DNA of 47,777 bases, taken from positions 1 through 47,777 of the forward strand of contig JAEZUG010000054.1 of NCBI GenBank assembly GCA_023421135.1. Direction: 5' to 3'. Positions 32,049 to 39,820 of the stretch are shown here, one piece after another. Below the pieces are notes generated by a model. It made no database searches. It saw nothing but the letters and a program-made list of their open reading frames with translations, and was not told the DNA's origin. Position numbers and translations under genes: made by a program. The stretch is from Candidatus Cloacimonadota bacterium. GTDB taxonomy: Bacteria; Cloacimonadota; Cloacimonadia; Cloacimonadales; Cloacimonadaceae. Within the stretch, counting starts at the first letter, position 1. Every line of letters starts with the position of its first letter.

Positions 32049-35000
32049 ATGAGAAGAAGCCTGCTTATTTTGTCTTTTCTGGTGCTGTGGATAAGCCTTG
32101 CTAATGGGGCTTTGGTGATCAATTCGGATATCACTACGGACACGACCCTATTGATGTCCAACAATCCTCATCAAATCCGGGGAAACATCCGGGTGCTGGA
32201 TGGAGTTACTCTCACGGTTCAGCCGGGAGTGAATATCTTCTTTGAGAATGGCTCCAGCCTCACGATTGAAGGCCAGATCAGTGCCATGGGCAGCTCTGAA
32301 CAGCCTATTCAATTCACCTCCCTTGAATGGCAAAATTTCTACACCCGCCTCAACCTCAGTCACGCCGAGGGGAGCACTTTTTTTCACTGCTCCATCGGAC
32401 GTTCGGACGACAATACCGCTCTGCTGAAGATTGAGTATTCCGGCACTATCAACCTGATAGATTGCAATCTGGGCAGCAGCAGCGGTCACGGTATCTACAT
32501 CAATAACTCCACTGTCAATATTGACGATTGCCACATTGGAAACGTCGGGAACCACGGTGTTTACATCGGCAGCTCAAGTGCGGGCAGTAGCGTAGTCTCC
32601 ATTCAAGGCCTCACGGTGGATGGCTGCAACTCCGGCGTCTATATACCCAGTTATCACTTTCCCGCAATGACTTGGGCTGGTCTTCATATCTATAACAGCA
32701 GATCATATCCCCTGTATGCCGGAATGGCTCAATACCACGTTCTGGGCAGCGTCTTTGTGAGTGACGTCAACCCCCGGATGCTCGCCATTTGGGATTCAAA
32801 CGTTTACGGCAACTACACTCTACAGAGCTTTGGCGTGCCATATTATCTTGTGAACGCTGTCACTATTGGAAATGGCTACACACTTACTTTGGAGCCCGGA
32901 GTAGGCTTGCGTTTCCCGGAGTATGGCATCTTGAGTTTTGGTGGTAACTCCACTCTCAACGCAGTGGGAACGGAAGCACTGCCGATCACCTTCTATTCTG
33001 CCGGAGCCCACAACTGGAAGTGTATCAACCTGGAAAGCGGTTGCAATGCAAGCTTGGACTGGTGTGATTTCAATCACTGTGGTTATCCTCAATATGGCTA
33101 TCCAGAACCCGCTATCCGAGGCACCAATATCAACTCTCTGAGCATTTCCAACACCACTATCCCGGGTGGAACGACCGATGGTATCTATCTCACCGGCTCA
33201 AATACGGGAACGCTCACCCTGAATAACGTGAGTATCGAAGACTGCCCCGGAACTGGGCTCTTTATCCTGAATAACTCACTCAGTCTGGAATACCAGAACC
33301 TCTCAATCTCGGATTGCGGAAGACCCCTTGCCATCCCGGGAAATCTGCTGAACTTCCTGGATGAAGCCATCACGCTGGAAGGAAATACCGATACCCGCTT
33401 CTTTGTGCACAACAACGGCTATCTCTACCGGGACACCACCATTCGAAACTGGGACTATCCCTACTGCGTGGAAAACATCGATATAAATGTGAACTACGCC
33501 AATCTGGTGATCGAGCCGGGCACTGAGATTCAATTCGGATATTCTTTTGGGTTCTACGTTAATGGAACGATTAGTGCAGTGGGAACAGCCGAAGAACCCA
33601 TCCTTTTCACCCGCCATCAGGGCGCAACTCAGAATTGGAGAGGCTTTTACTTAGGTGGAGGCACCAGCAATGCTCACTTTGACCATTGTGTCCTGGAGCA
33701 CTGCGCCAGCAGCAACCAGTATGGCCATATCCAGGATGCCTTCACAATCTACAGGGCAGATACTGTGCTGATCGAAAACTCTCAGATCAGCGATGCTTAT
33801 TGCCGGGGGATCTTCATCGAAAGCAGCGATAGCAACAATGATGATATCACGATCAGAAACGTCTCCATCACCGGCTGCGGCATGGATGGAGTGTATCAGC
33901 AGGCCACAGACTACAACCTCACAATCGATGGCCTCAGCATCTCCGGCTGCAATTCCTACCCCTTAAGTTATTCTGCCAATTGGGCGCATCAGGTGCAAAA
34001 CCTCACTCTCACGGGAAATACTCACAATCTTATCCGCTTTGTCAATGGCGGTTACCTCGCCAGCCAGACTCTCACCAATCACGGCTATCCCTATCTGGTG
34101 AGCGGGGCTGTTCTGTGCGTTCATTATACCAATGTCACACTTCAGCCCGGAACAGTGTTCTACCTGGAGAACGAACGCAGCATCGAGGTCTATGGAAGTT
34201 TGACTGCAATCGGCACCGAGACAGAGCCGATCATCTTCACCCGCATGCCCGGAAGCACGGGTTATTGGCAAAATATCCTACTCAGAAATGGCAGCAGTTC
34301 CACCTTCCGTCACTGCCAATTCAGTTACGGAGGCATGACCAGTCCATACGGATATGATACCGCCTTGATTCAGAATTCCGGTGCCACCAGCGTGATAATG
34401 GAAGATTGCCAGATATTGAGCGTTCAGGCTCAGGGCATAGCCTGTTCAGAGATCGGCACCGGAGACAGCATGCAGATCAACCGCGTGCTGATCGATGGCT
34501 GCGGCACAGATGGCTTCTGGTGCAACGACAGCGATTTGACTCTGAGCCTCAATAATCTCACCATCCAGAACTGTGGCAGAAACCCCATCTCCATCCTTCC
34601 CCAGCAGGCGAGTTCTCTGCAAGCACTGACTCTCACTAATAATACAAACAATAACATCCGCCTCTTTGGCTACAATGGCATCTACGGACAGCTTCACTTT
34701 GCCAATCTCGGCTACATCTACCGCTGTGAAGAAGGCATCTCCGGAAATAGTGGTTCCAGCATCAGCTTCGCCCCCGGTTGCATGTTCTGGATAGCAGACA
34801 ACCGCTATCTGGATTTCAATGGAGCAGTGAGCGCTATCGGCACCGCGGAGCAGCCCATCACCTTCACCCGCTATCCCTCCAGCACAAACAATTGGATCGG
34901 CATCCGTCTCTACGGATCCAGTTGGGATGCCGATTTTGCCTGGTGCCATATCCTCTATGCTGGAGCACAGGAGACCTATGGAAACAGACGAGCTATCCTC

Positions 35001-36314
35001 AATAACGGTGCTTCCAACGTCTCAATCAGCAATTGCCTGATCCAGAATAGCTTTGGAGACGGCTTTGTGTGCGCCGAAATCCAAAGCTCGGACGTGCAGA
35101 GCATAGCCAATCTGAGCATAACCGACGCTGCGGCTGTAGCTTTTGTCTGCAATGTGAACTACCATGACCTCACGGTTAATGGCCTGGAGATCAATAGTTG
35201 CGGCAGCTACCCCATATATTCCAATGTGGAACTGCTGGACAGATTCACTGGAGTGCAGATCACGAACCCCGGCACTCCCTATATCGGCCTGGGAATGACT
35301 ACTCTGTATCATAGCTCCACCTGGCCAAACTTCGGCCTGCCCTACAGAACTGCCGGAACTATTACCGTTTACGACTGGCAGACACTCACTCTGGTGGCCG
35401 GCACTGAGATTGTCTTTGATGACTATGTGTTGTATCAAAACAGCCCCAGCCTGATGATCCATGGTGCCTTGAACGTGCAGGGATCCATGGATCATCCCGT
35501 GACTCTGAGAGGCGTTAATCCTGAAAGTCCCAGCACCTGGCTGGGCCTGAGAATCTACAATCCGGATGCGATCTGCAACCTGAACTATCTCACTATCCTC
35601 AACGCCGGACTGGACGAGAATCACACTCCCAACGAGGAATTTACCTCGCTATACATAAACAATGGAACCGTGAACCTCACCGGCTGCCGGATAGCACTCA
35701 GTAACCACAACCTTCTGAAGCTGGAAAGTAATAACACCACAACTCTCACAGGCTGCCAGCTCGATAGTGCGGGAGGCGGAATCATCCAAAATGCTGGAAC
35801 GTTGAACCTAGTCAACAACACTATCACTGCCATCTCAGGCACTGGAATCTACCACGCCGGTGGAACCCTGAACTTTGGCAGCAGTCCCGCACAATGGAAC
35901 CGGATCTATGGCAATAATCTGAATTTGAGAAACAACACAATGCAGAGCAAAACGGCTCCCTACGTCTATTGGGGAAGCATCGATCCTGCTGTTATCGATG
36001 GCACAATTTATGATGATGAGGAAGGCACCGGCTTGGTGAACTTTGAGCCCTGGTATGATGAAGCCTGCCTGAACCTTTATAGCTACACCCTGGACACACC
36101 TCAGAATCCTGTGCTGGAATTGGTCTCGGACACACTACTGCAATTTAGCTGGTCAGCAGTAACCGGAGCCGATCACTATCGGGTGCTGGTCTCCACAGAT
36201 CCCTATGCTGTAGATTGGAGTATCCTGGCCGATAATATCGAAGGCTGCCTGCATGAGATCAGCCTGAATCCAGGAGAAGCTATCCGCTTCTACAGAGTGA
36301 TGGCAGTGAGATAG
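32049..36314 (+). CDS. Secreted parallel beta-helix repeat protein (1421 residues)
   Basis: A signal peptide (MRRSLLILSFLVLWISLANG) leads into six modules of about 210 residues. Each begins with a [V/L]xPGxxxxF segment at residues 59, 281, 488, 698, 907 and 1115. Then come G-x-[L/I]-x-A-x-G-[T/S]-x-x-x-P-I-x-F and W-x-x-I, and then short right-handed beta-helix rungs such as GIYINNSTVNIDDCHI, GVYIGSSS and ISNTTIPGGTTDGIYL. Regular spacing suggests recent domain duplication. Residues about 1345-1421 form a fibronectin-III-like end (FSWSAVTGADHYRVLVS, ending IRFYRVMAVR), the same class of tail as the 1362-residue protein. Polysaccharide binding or an adhesin role is typical for such proteins but unproved. 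AGGAG precedes the ATG. Confidence 0.9.
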   Translation: MRRSLLILSFLVLWISLANGALVINSDITTDTTLLMSNNPHQIRGNIRVLDGVTLTVQPGVNIFFENGSSLTIEGQISAMGSSEQPIQFTSLEWQNFYTRLNLSHAEGSTFFHCSIGRSDDNTALLKIEYSGTINLIDCNLGSSSGHGIYINNSTVNIDDCHIGNVGNHGVYIGSSSAGSSVVSIQGLTVDGCNSGVYIPSYHFPAMTWAGLHIYNSRSYPLYAGMAQYHVLGSVFVSDVNPRMLAIWDSNVYGNYTLQSFGVPYYLVNAVTIGNGYTLTLEPGVGLRFPEYGILSFGGNSTLNAVGTEALPITFYSAGAHNWKCINLESGCNASLDWCDFNHCGYPQYGYPEPAIRGTNINSLSISNTTIPGGTTDGIYLTGSNTGTLTLNNVSIEDCPGTGLFILNNSLSLEYQNLSISDCGRPLAIPGNLLNFLDEAITLEGNTDTRFFVHNNGYLYRDTTIRNWDYPYCVENIDINVNYANLVIEPGTEIQFGYSFGFYVNGTISAVGTAEEPILFTRHQGATQNWRGFYLGGGTSNAHFDHCVLEHCASSNQYGHIQDAFTIYRADTVLIENSQISDAYCRGIFIESSDSNNDDITIRNVSITGCGMDGVYQQATDYNLTIDGLSISGCNSYPLSYSANWAHQVQNLTLTGNTHNLIRFVNGGYLASQTLTNHGYPYLVSGAVLCVHYTNVTLQPGTVFYLENERSIEVYGSLTAIGTETEPIIFTRMPGSTGYWQNILLRNGSSSTFRHCQFSYGGMTSPYGYDTALIQNSGATSVIMEDCQILSVQAQGIACSEIGTGDSMQINRVLIDGCGTDGFWCNDSDLTLSLNNLTIQNCGRNPISILPQQASSLQALTLTNNTNNNIRLFGYNGIYGQLHFANLGYIYRCEEGISGNSGSSISFAPGCMFWIADNRYLDFNGAVSAIGTAEQPITFTRYPSSTNNWIGIRLYGSSWDADFAWCHILYAGAQETYGNRRAILNNGASNVSISNCLIQNSFGDGFVCAEIQSSDVQSIANLSITDAAAVAFVCNVNYHDLTVNGLEINSCGSYPIYSNVELLDRFTGVQITNPGTPYIGLGMTTLYHSSTWPNFGLPYRTAGTITVYDWQTLTLVAGTEIVFDDYVLYQNSPSLMIHGALNVQGSMDHPVTLRGVNPESPSTWLGLRIYNPDAICNLNYLTILNAGLDENHTPNEEFTSLYINNGTVNLTGCRIALSNHNLLKLESNNTTTLTGCQLDSAGGGIIQNAGTLNLVNNTITAISGTGIYHAGGTLNFGSSPAQWNRIYGNNLNLRNNTMQSKTAPYVYWGSIDPAVIDGTIYDDEEGTGLVNFEPWYDEACLNLYSYTLDTPQNPVLELVSDTLLQFSWSAVTGADHYRVLVSTDPYAVDWSILADNIEGCLHEISLNPGEAIRFYRVMAVR

Positions 36315-36341
36315 TGGAAGCGACTCTTGTCGCTTTTGGGG

Positions 36342-36390
36342 AGTGACGAGTGACAAGTGACCAGTGACCAGTGACAAGTGACAAGTGACA
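36342..36390 (-). repeat. Heptad tract, seven exact-length units
   Basis: AGTGACG, AGTGACA, AGTGACC, AGTGACC, AGTGACA, AGTGACA, AGTGACA fill exactly 49 bases. This is the longest heptad tract here, in the opposite orientation to the others, 28 bases past the beta-helix gene. Confidence 0.95.
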
Positions 36391-36476
36391 AGAGCTGTGC
36401 TGCTTCGCTTTGTAGAGGCGATCGCCGTACCGCCTTAACTTAACTGGTCTGCCACTTCACACCAAAGCGGAAAAGA

Positions 36477-36570
36477 GCCCTGAAGGGGCGATGATCTGAT
36501 AGCGACGGGCGGCAGCCCATCGACCTGGAGCCACACATCGGAAAAAAGCCCTGAAGGGGCGTTATCTATC
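36477..36570 (-). repeat. Two-hairpin repeat unit plus a partial second unit
   Basis: GCCCTGAAGGGGC (36477-36489), the linker GATGATCTGATAG and CGACGGG/CCCATCG (36503-36522) are an inverted, diverged version of the unit at 68-113. A second GCCCTGAAGGGGC with GTTATCTATC follows at 36548-36570. Confidence 0.8.
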
Positions 36571-36621
36571 AAAACACACATGACAATGGGCCATATGGAC
36601 TCATCACTGGTCATCTTTTCC

Positions 36622-36731
36622 GGGCAGACACACAGATCTGCCCCTACATTTCACGGTCTCTGTCGCTTATTCTGCACGCATTACAAACCCATTTCATACC
36701 CATAAGACACGCATGAAGAAACATGGGTGTC
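36622..36731 (-). repeat. GGGCAGA palindrome and inverted GACACGCATG repeat
   Basis: GGGCAGA/TCTGCCC lies at 36622-36643. Further on, CATTTCATACCCATAA is followed by GACACGCATG and CATGGGTGTC (36706-36731). Read on the minus strand this matches 4466-4505 almost base for base (CCCATGTTTCTTCATGCGTG shared). Confidence 0.85.
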
Positions 36732-36752
36732 GAAAAAGTGAGAAGTGAGATG

Positions 36753-37274
36753 TTAGGAGTTAGAAGTTAGCTTTTTCCGCATTGCCACACGGTTATCGGG
36801 GTTCAGGCCTCTGGCTGCTTCTTCTTTGAGAATCTCAGCCAGAAAGGCTGGCAATTCTGCTGATATGATCCGGGTAAAGCCTTTCTTCTTGTACCAGGGA
36901 GCGTTCCAGGGAAGATGGCTGAAGGTTGTGAGAGACACGCCAACAAGACCTCGCTCTATGGCTATATCTATCACTTTGTTCAATAACAACGATCCAATCC
37001 CTTTGTGCTGCATCCGGGAGGCCACATCTATTTCCAGCAAATGCAGGTAGTTTTCGATAACGGCGCAGGCGGCAAATCCGATGGGAGTATCCCCGTTTTC
37101 AATTGCCACCAGTAGAAGCCCTTGCTTCAGGGCAGTTCTGAGTATGTCCAGGGGCATCGATTCAGCTCTGAGCGGCTCCGGAAGGTCTTCAAGGGGACAA
37201 ATAGTGGCTGCATCCAGCTCAATTCCGCGCAGGAAGTGAAGGTGATCTTCTCTTGCAAGTACAACTTCTGTCAT
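36753..37274 (-). CDS. GNAT-family N-acetyltransferase
   Basis: A 173-residue acetyltransferase with the acetyl-CoA loop MQHKGIGSLLLNKVIDIA (motif A, Q-x-x-G-x-G), preceded by LLEIDVASR and followed by VSLTTFSHLPWNAPWYKKKGFTRI (motif B), split here as VSLTTFSHLPWNAPW and YKKKGFTRI. The substrate is unknown. The frame extends 17 codons upstream to a TTG at 37325, but that codon lies inside an exact TTGACA that looks like a -35 box. The ATG at 37274 (MTEVVLAREDHLHFL) fits the usual GNAT start, so it is preferred, with GAGGA about 14 bases upstream. It stands alone between repeats. Confidence 0.85.
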   Translation of the reverse strand: MTEVVLAREDHLHFLRGIELDAATICPLEDLPEPLRAESMPLDILRTALKQGLLLVAIENGDTPIGFAACAVIENYLHLLEIDVASRMQHKGIGSLLLNKVIDIAIERGLVGVSLTTFSHLPWNAPWYKKKGFTRIISAELPAFLAEILKEEAARGLNPDNRVAMRKKLTSNS

Positions 37275-37319
37275 ATCCGATTCCAAATATCCTCTTTGAT
37301 TCAGGGATGATGCGTGAGT

Positions 37320-37325
37320 TGTCAA
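37320..37325 (-). promoter_or_regulatory. Candidate -35 box TTGACA for the acetyltransferase gene
   Basis: An exact TTGACA 46 bases before the ATG at 37274. It argues against translation starting at the TTG within it. Confidence 0.35.
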
Positions 37326-37449
37326 TTCCTATACTCTCAGGTTTTGTGTCAAGGAGGAACCGGGAAAGTGGAAGTATCTCCAGATACAGGATTGCGGGGC
37401 TTGGGGCTAGTGGGTATTTATCCTTGATGGGTGTAACGCCTTGCCAAAC

Positions 37450-37494
37450 TGGGGTTTACCACCACCGGCTATCAGATGTATCCCTTTCAGGGTT
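37450..37494 (+). repeat. Diverged two-hairpin repeat unit
   Basis: GGGGTTTACCACCACC is followed by GGCTATCAGATGTAT and CCCTTTCAGGG (37482-37492). The order is the same as in the units at 68-113 and 3249-3303, though the first hairpin has decayed. Confidence 0.6.
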
Positions 37495-37578
37495 CACTCC
37501 TAGGCACAATCTGTAGTATGATTATTGGCTTTTTCAACTACCTGTGCTCCTCCAGAGCTTCACGCCATGCCTCTCCAA

Positions 37579-37643
37579 TCCCTAATCCCTAGTCCCTAAT
37601 CCCTATTCACTCTCTTGTCACTCGTCACTCGTCACTTGTCACT
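37579..37643 (+). repeat. Two adjacent heptad tracts with different units
   Basis: TCCCTAA, TCCCTAG, TCCCTAA, TCCCTAT (37579-37606) are followed nine bases later by TGTCACT, CGTCACT, CGTCACT, TGTCACT (37616-37643). They lie just upstream of the ribosomal-protein promoter. Confidence 0.9.
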
Positions 37644-37654
37644 AAAAAAGTCTC

Positions 37655-37660
37655 TTGACA
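37655..37660 (+). promoter_or_regulatory. Candidate -35 box TTGACA for rplU-rpmA
   Basis: An exact TTGACA 56 bases before the rplU start; a canonical -10 is not evident. Confidence 0.4.
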
Positions 37661-37715
37661 GATAGCCCCGCTTCAAAAAGGATGCAACTTCAAGATAATT
37701 CCCAAAGGAGAAAAG

Positions 37716-38030
37716 ATGTACGCCATCGTGGAAATTAAAGGATTTCAGTTCAGGGCTGAAAAAAACGCAGTGCTTCGCGTTCCCTTGCTGAATACGGCGG
37801 AAGCTGGTCAAGCTCTCGAGTTTGACAGGGTCTTGCTCGTTCGTAAAGACGATCAGATCATGGTTGGCACCCCCGTAGTCGAAGGCGCTAAAGTTATGGC
37901 CAATGTGGTCGAACACGGTAAAGGCAAGAAACTGGTGATATTCCATTCCAAGAAGAGGAAAGGCTACCGGGTGAAGAAAGGTTACCGTGAGCAATTTACA
38001 AATATTATCGTGACTGATATTCAGGCATAA
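37716..38030 (+). CDS. rplU: 50S ribosomal protein L21
   Basis: This 104-residue ribosomal protein is of standard length: MYAIVEIKGFQFRAEKNAVL, LEFDRVLLVRKDDQIMVGTP, the conserved KGKKLVIFHSKKRKGYRVKK and GYREQFTNIIVTDI at the end. GGAG lies before the ATG. It is 12 bases upstream of rpmA, the usual order. Confidence 0.98.
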   Translation: MYAIVEIKGFQFRAEKNAVLRVPLLNTAEAGQALEFDRVLLVRKDDQIMVGTPVVEGAKVMANVVEHGKGKKLVIFHSKKRKGYRVKKGYREQFTNIIVTDIQA

Positions 38031-38042
38031 GAGAGGATTATA

Positions 38043-38303
38043 ATGGCACACAAGAAAGCTGGTGGTAGTAGTCGTAATGGACGGGATAGCAATCCTAAAT
38101 ACCGCGGCGTGAAAAAATACGGTTCAGAAGCCGTTATCGCCGGAAATATCATCGTACGTCAGAAAGGCACTCGGATTCATGCTGCCGACAACGTTGGCAT
38201 GGGCCGTGATTTCACCCTGTTCAGTCTGGTCGATGGACACGTAAAGTTCGTCACCAAGCAGGGCGGAAAGAAATACGTCTCTGTCGTTCCCTCAGAAGAT
38301 TAA
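38043..38303 (+). CDS. rpmA: 50S ribosomal protein L27
   Basis: The 86-residue protein starts directly with MAHKKAGGSSRNGRDSNPKY, so it lacks the cleaved N-terminal extension found in Firmicutes. GNIIVRQKGTRIHAADNVGM is the family hallmark. The tail helps position tRNA at the peptidyl-transferase centre. The operon ends right after it in a terminator, so obgE, a frequent third gene, is absent here. Confidence 0.98.
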   Translation: MAHKKAGGSSRNGRDSNPKYRGVKKYGSEAVIAGNIIVRQKGTRIHAADNVGMGRDFTLFSLVDGHVKFVTKQGGKKYVSVVPSED

Positions 38304-38331
38304 GTTCCGGACCTCCGGGACAGTTATAAAG

Positions 38332-38362
38332 AACCCGTCCGTGCTTCGCGGATGGGTTTTTT
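38332..38362 (+). terminator. Terminator of rplU-rpmA
   Basis: AACCCGTCCG/CGGATGGGTT with loop TGCTTCG is followed by TTTT. It separates the ribosomal operon from the PqqD-like operon downstream. Confidence 0.9.
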
Positions 38363-38509
38363 CATTTTTGGGGCTATTTTATGCAGTAAGAGCAGGAGAC
38401 GGGAGTATGATACAGAGTCTTAGCGGGTTTAATACTAATAGGATTAAATATTGCATAAGGCAAAGGAACCAGACTCAACGTACCGTCAAATGGTGTTCCG
38501 GGAGGAATT

Positions 38510-38764
38510 ATGAACAGTGAGAAACTAGTGCAATTGGCGATGAATGATAATGGATTTATCTTTGATCCCAGCTCTGGCTACAGTTACACGAGCAATGAAA
38601 CCGGTCTTCTCATTCTAAAAGCCCTACAGATGGGCAAGAGTGAAGCGGATATCATCGCCGAACTGGTTGAGCTCTATGAGGTCAGCGAAGATCAGGTGCA
38701 CAGCGATATGGAGCATTACTACAGGATGCTGGAAGCATTGAAGTTGGTGCAGACAGATGAATAA
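38510..38764 (+). CDS. PqqD-like small protein (RiPP recognition element fold)
   Basis: This 84-residue protein aligns along its whole length with PqqD-type peptide chaperones: GFIFDPSSGYSYTSNETGLL (the beta hairpin and first helix), ILKALQMGKSEADIIAELVE and YEVSEDQVHSDMEHYYRMLE (winged-helix part), ending LEALKLVQ. Domains of this type bind leader or N-terminal peptides and present them to modifying enzymes. It is the first gene of a compact operon, with GGGAGGAATT before the ATG, and overlaps the ATP-grasp gene by eight bases. No radical SAM enzyme or short precursor gene is visible nearby. Its partner could be the leader-like N-terminus of the PLP enzyme two genes on (inference). Confidence 0.82.
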   Translation: MNSEKLVQLAMNDNGFIFDPSSGYSYTSNETGLLILKALQMGKSEADIIAELVELYEVSEDQVHSDMEHYYRMLEALKLVQTDE

Positions 38765-39818
38765 TCCGGATCTTTCCAGCCTTGATATAACTATAGCCGT
38801 TACCGGTCTCAAAACAGGAGACAACCCTCAGCCGGGCGTTGCAGTGATCCGCAGTATCCGCGCCGCGGGATTTAAGGGCAAAATCATCGGTTTGGTCTAT
38901 GACTCCATGGAATCAGGGATTTATGTGGAGGGTTTGGCAGACGAAATTTACCAAATGCCCTATCCTTCTGCCGGGGGCGAGGCTTTTATGAGCCGCATGC
39001 ATTACATCACAGAGCGGAGCAAGATAGATGTGGTGATCCCCACTCTGGATGCAGAAGTGATCCTCTACATCCGTTTGCAGGAAGAGCTGCTGGCGCTGGG
39101 CATCAGGACTTTTCTGCCCACGGAGTCTTGTTTCTTACTGCGCGATAAAACCAAGCTTGCCACTTTCTTTCCGCCCAAAGGCATTACAGTGCCGGAAACA
39201 GACCTGATCAGCGATGTCTCTCAGGTGATTGCCAGCCGGGAGCAATTCCCTCTCATGATCAAAGGCAGATACTACGAAGCTTTCAAAGCGCATAATGTGG
39301 ATGAAGGCATCAAATACTTTTACGATATCCAGTCCCGCTGGGGACTTCCCATCATCCTGCAAAAGCTGGTTCCCGGAGATGAATACAACATCGTGATCGT
39401 GGGTTCCGGAGATGGCGGTATCCTGGGCATGGTGGCACAGAAGAAGCTGGTGATCACCGATAAAGGCAAGGGCTTTGGCGGCGTGGTGGTCAAAAATGCC
39501 GAGCTGGAAGAATTTGCCCGCAAGGTGATTGGCATCCTGAAATGGCAGGGACCCTGTGAACTGGAAGTGATGCGTGGATACGACGGAGTTTATTATCTGA
39601 TCGAGATCAATCCCCGCTTTCCCGCTTGGGTCAGACTGGCCGAAGGTGCGGGACAAAACCAGCCCGCAGCAGTAGTTTTGAAAGCTTTGGGACAAGAGGT
39701 TCAGCCTCTTCCGGAGCCCAAGCACGGCACGATGTTCATCCGGCATGCGGAAGACGTGATGGCGGATATCTCCACCATGGGCGAAATCTCGGCTCGCAGT
39801 GAATTGATAAGAAGGTAA
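38757..39818 (+). CDS. ATP-grasp ligase (carboxylate-amine ligase type)
   Basis: This 353-residue enzyme has an N-terminal alpha/beta domain (ITIAVTGLKTGDNPQPGVAV, IDVVIPTLDAE) and an ATP-grasp core. FPLMIKGRYYEAF carries the likely ATP-binding K169, IILQKLVPGDEYNIVIVG is the hinge region, and CELEVMRGYDGVYYLIEINP holds the metal-binding acidic residues (E270, E283, N285), followed by RFPAWVRLAEGAGQN. Such enzymes join a carboxylate to an amine through an acyl phosphate. The substrate is unknown. It overlaps the PqqD-like gene and ends three bases before the PLP enzyme gene, implying a joint pathway. Confidence 0.87.
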   Translation: MNNPDLSSLDITIAVTGLKTGDNPQPGVAVIRSIRAAGFKGKIIGLVYDSMESGIYVEGLADEIYQMPYPSAGGEAFMSRMHYITERSKIDVVIPTLDAEVILYIRLQEELLALGIRTFLPTESCFLLRDKTKLATFFPPKGITVPETDLISDVSQVIASREQFPLMIKGRYYEAFKAHNVDEGIKYFYDIQSRWGLPIILQKLVPGDEYNIVIVGSGDGGILGMVAQKKLVITDKGKGFGGVVVKNAELEEFARKVIGILKWQGPCELEVMRGYDGVYYLIEINPRFPAWVRLAEGAGQNQPAAVVLKALGQEVQPLPEPKHGTMFIRHAEDVMADISTMGEISARSELIRR

Positions 39819-39820
39819 AT

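Noticed and set aside
37275..37325. Extended N-terminus of the acetyltransferase from a TTG start
   Set aside because: The TTG is part of an exact TTGACA that fits a -35 box, and the ATG at 37274 matches the usual start of the family.
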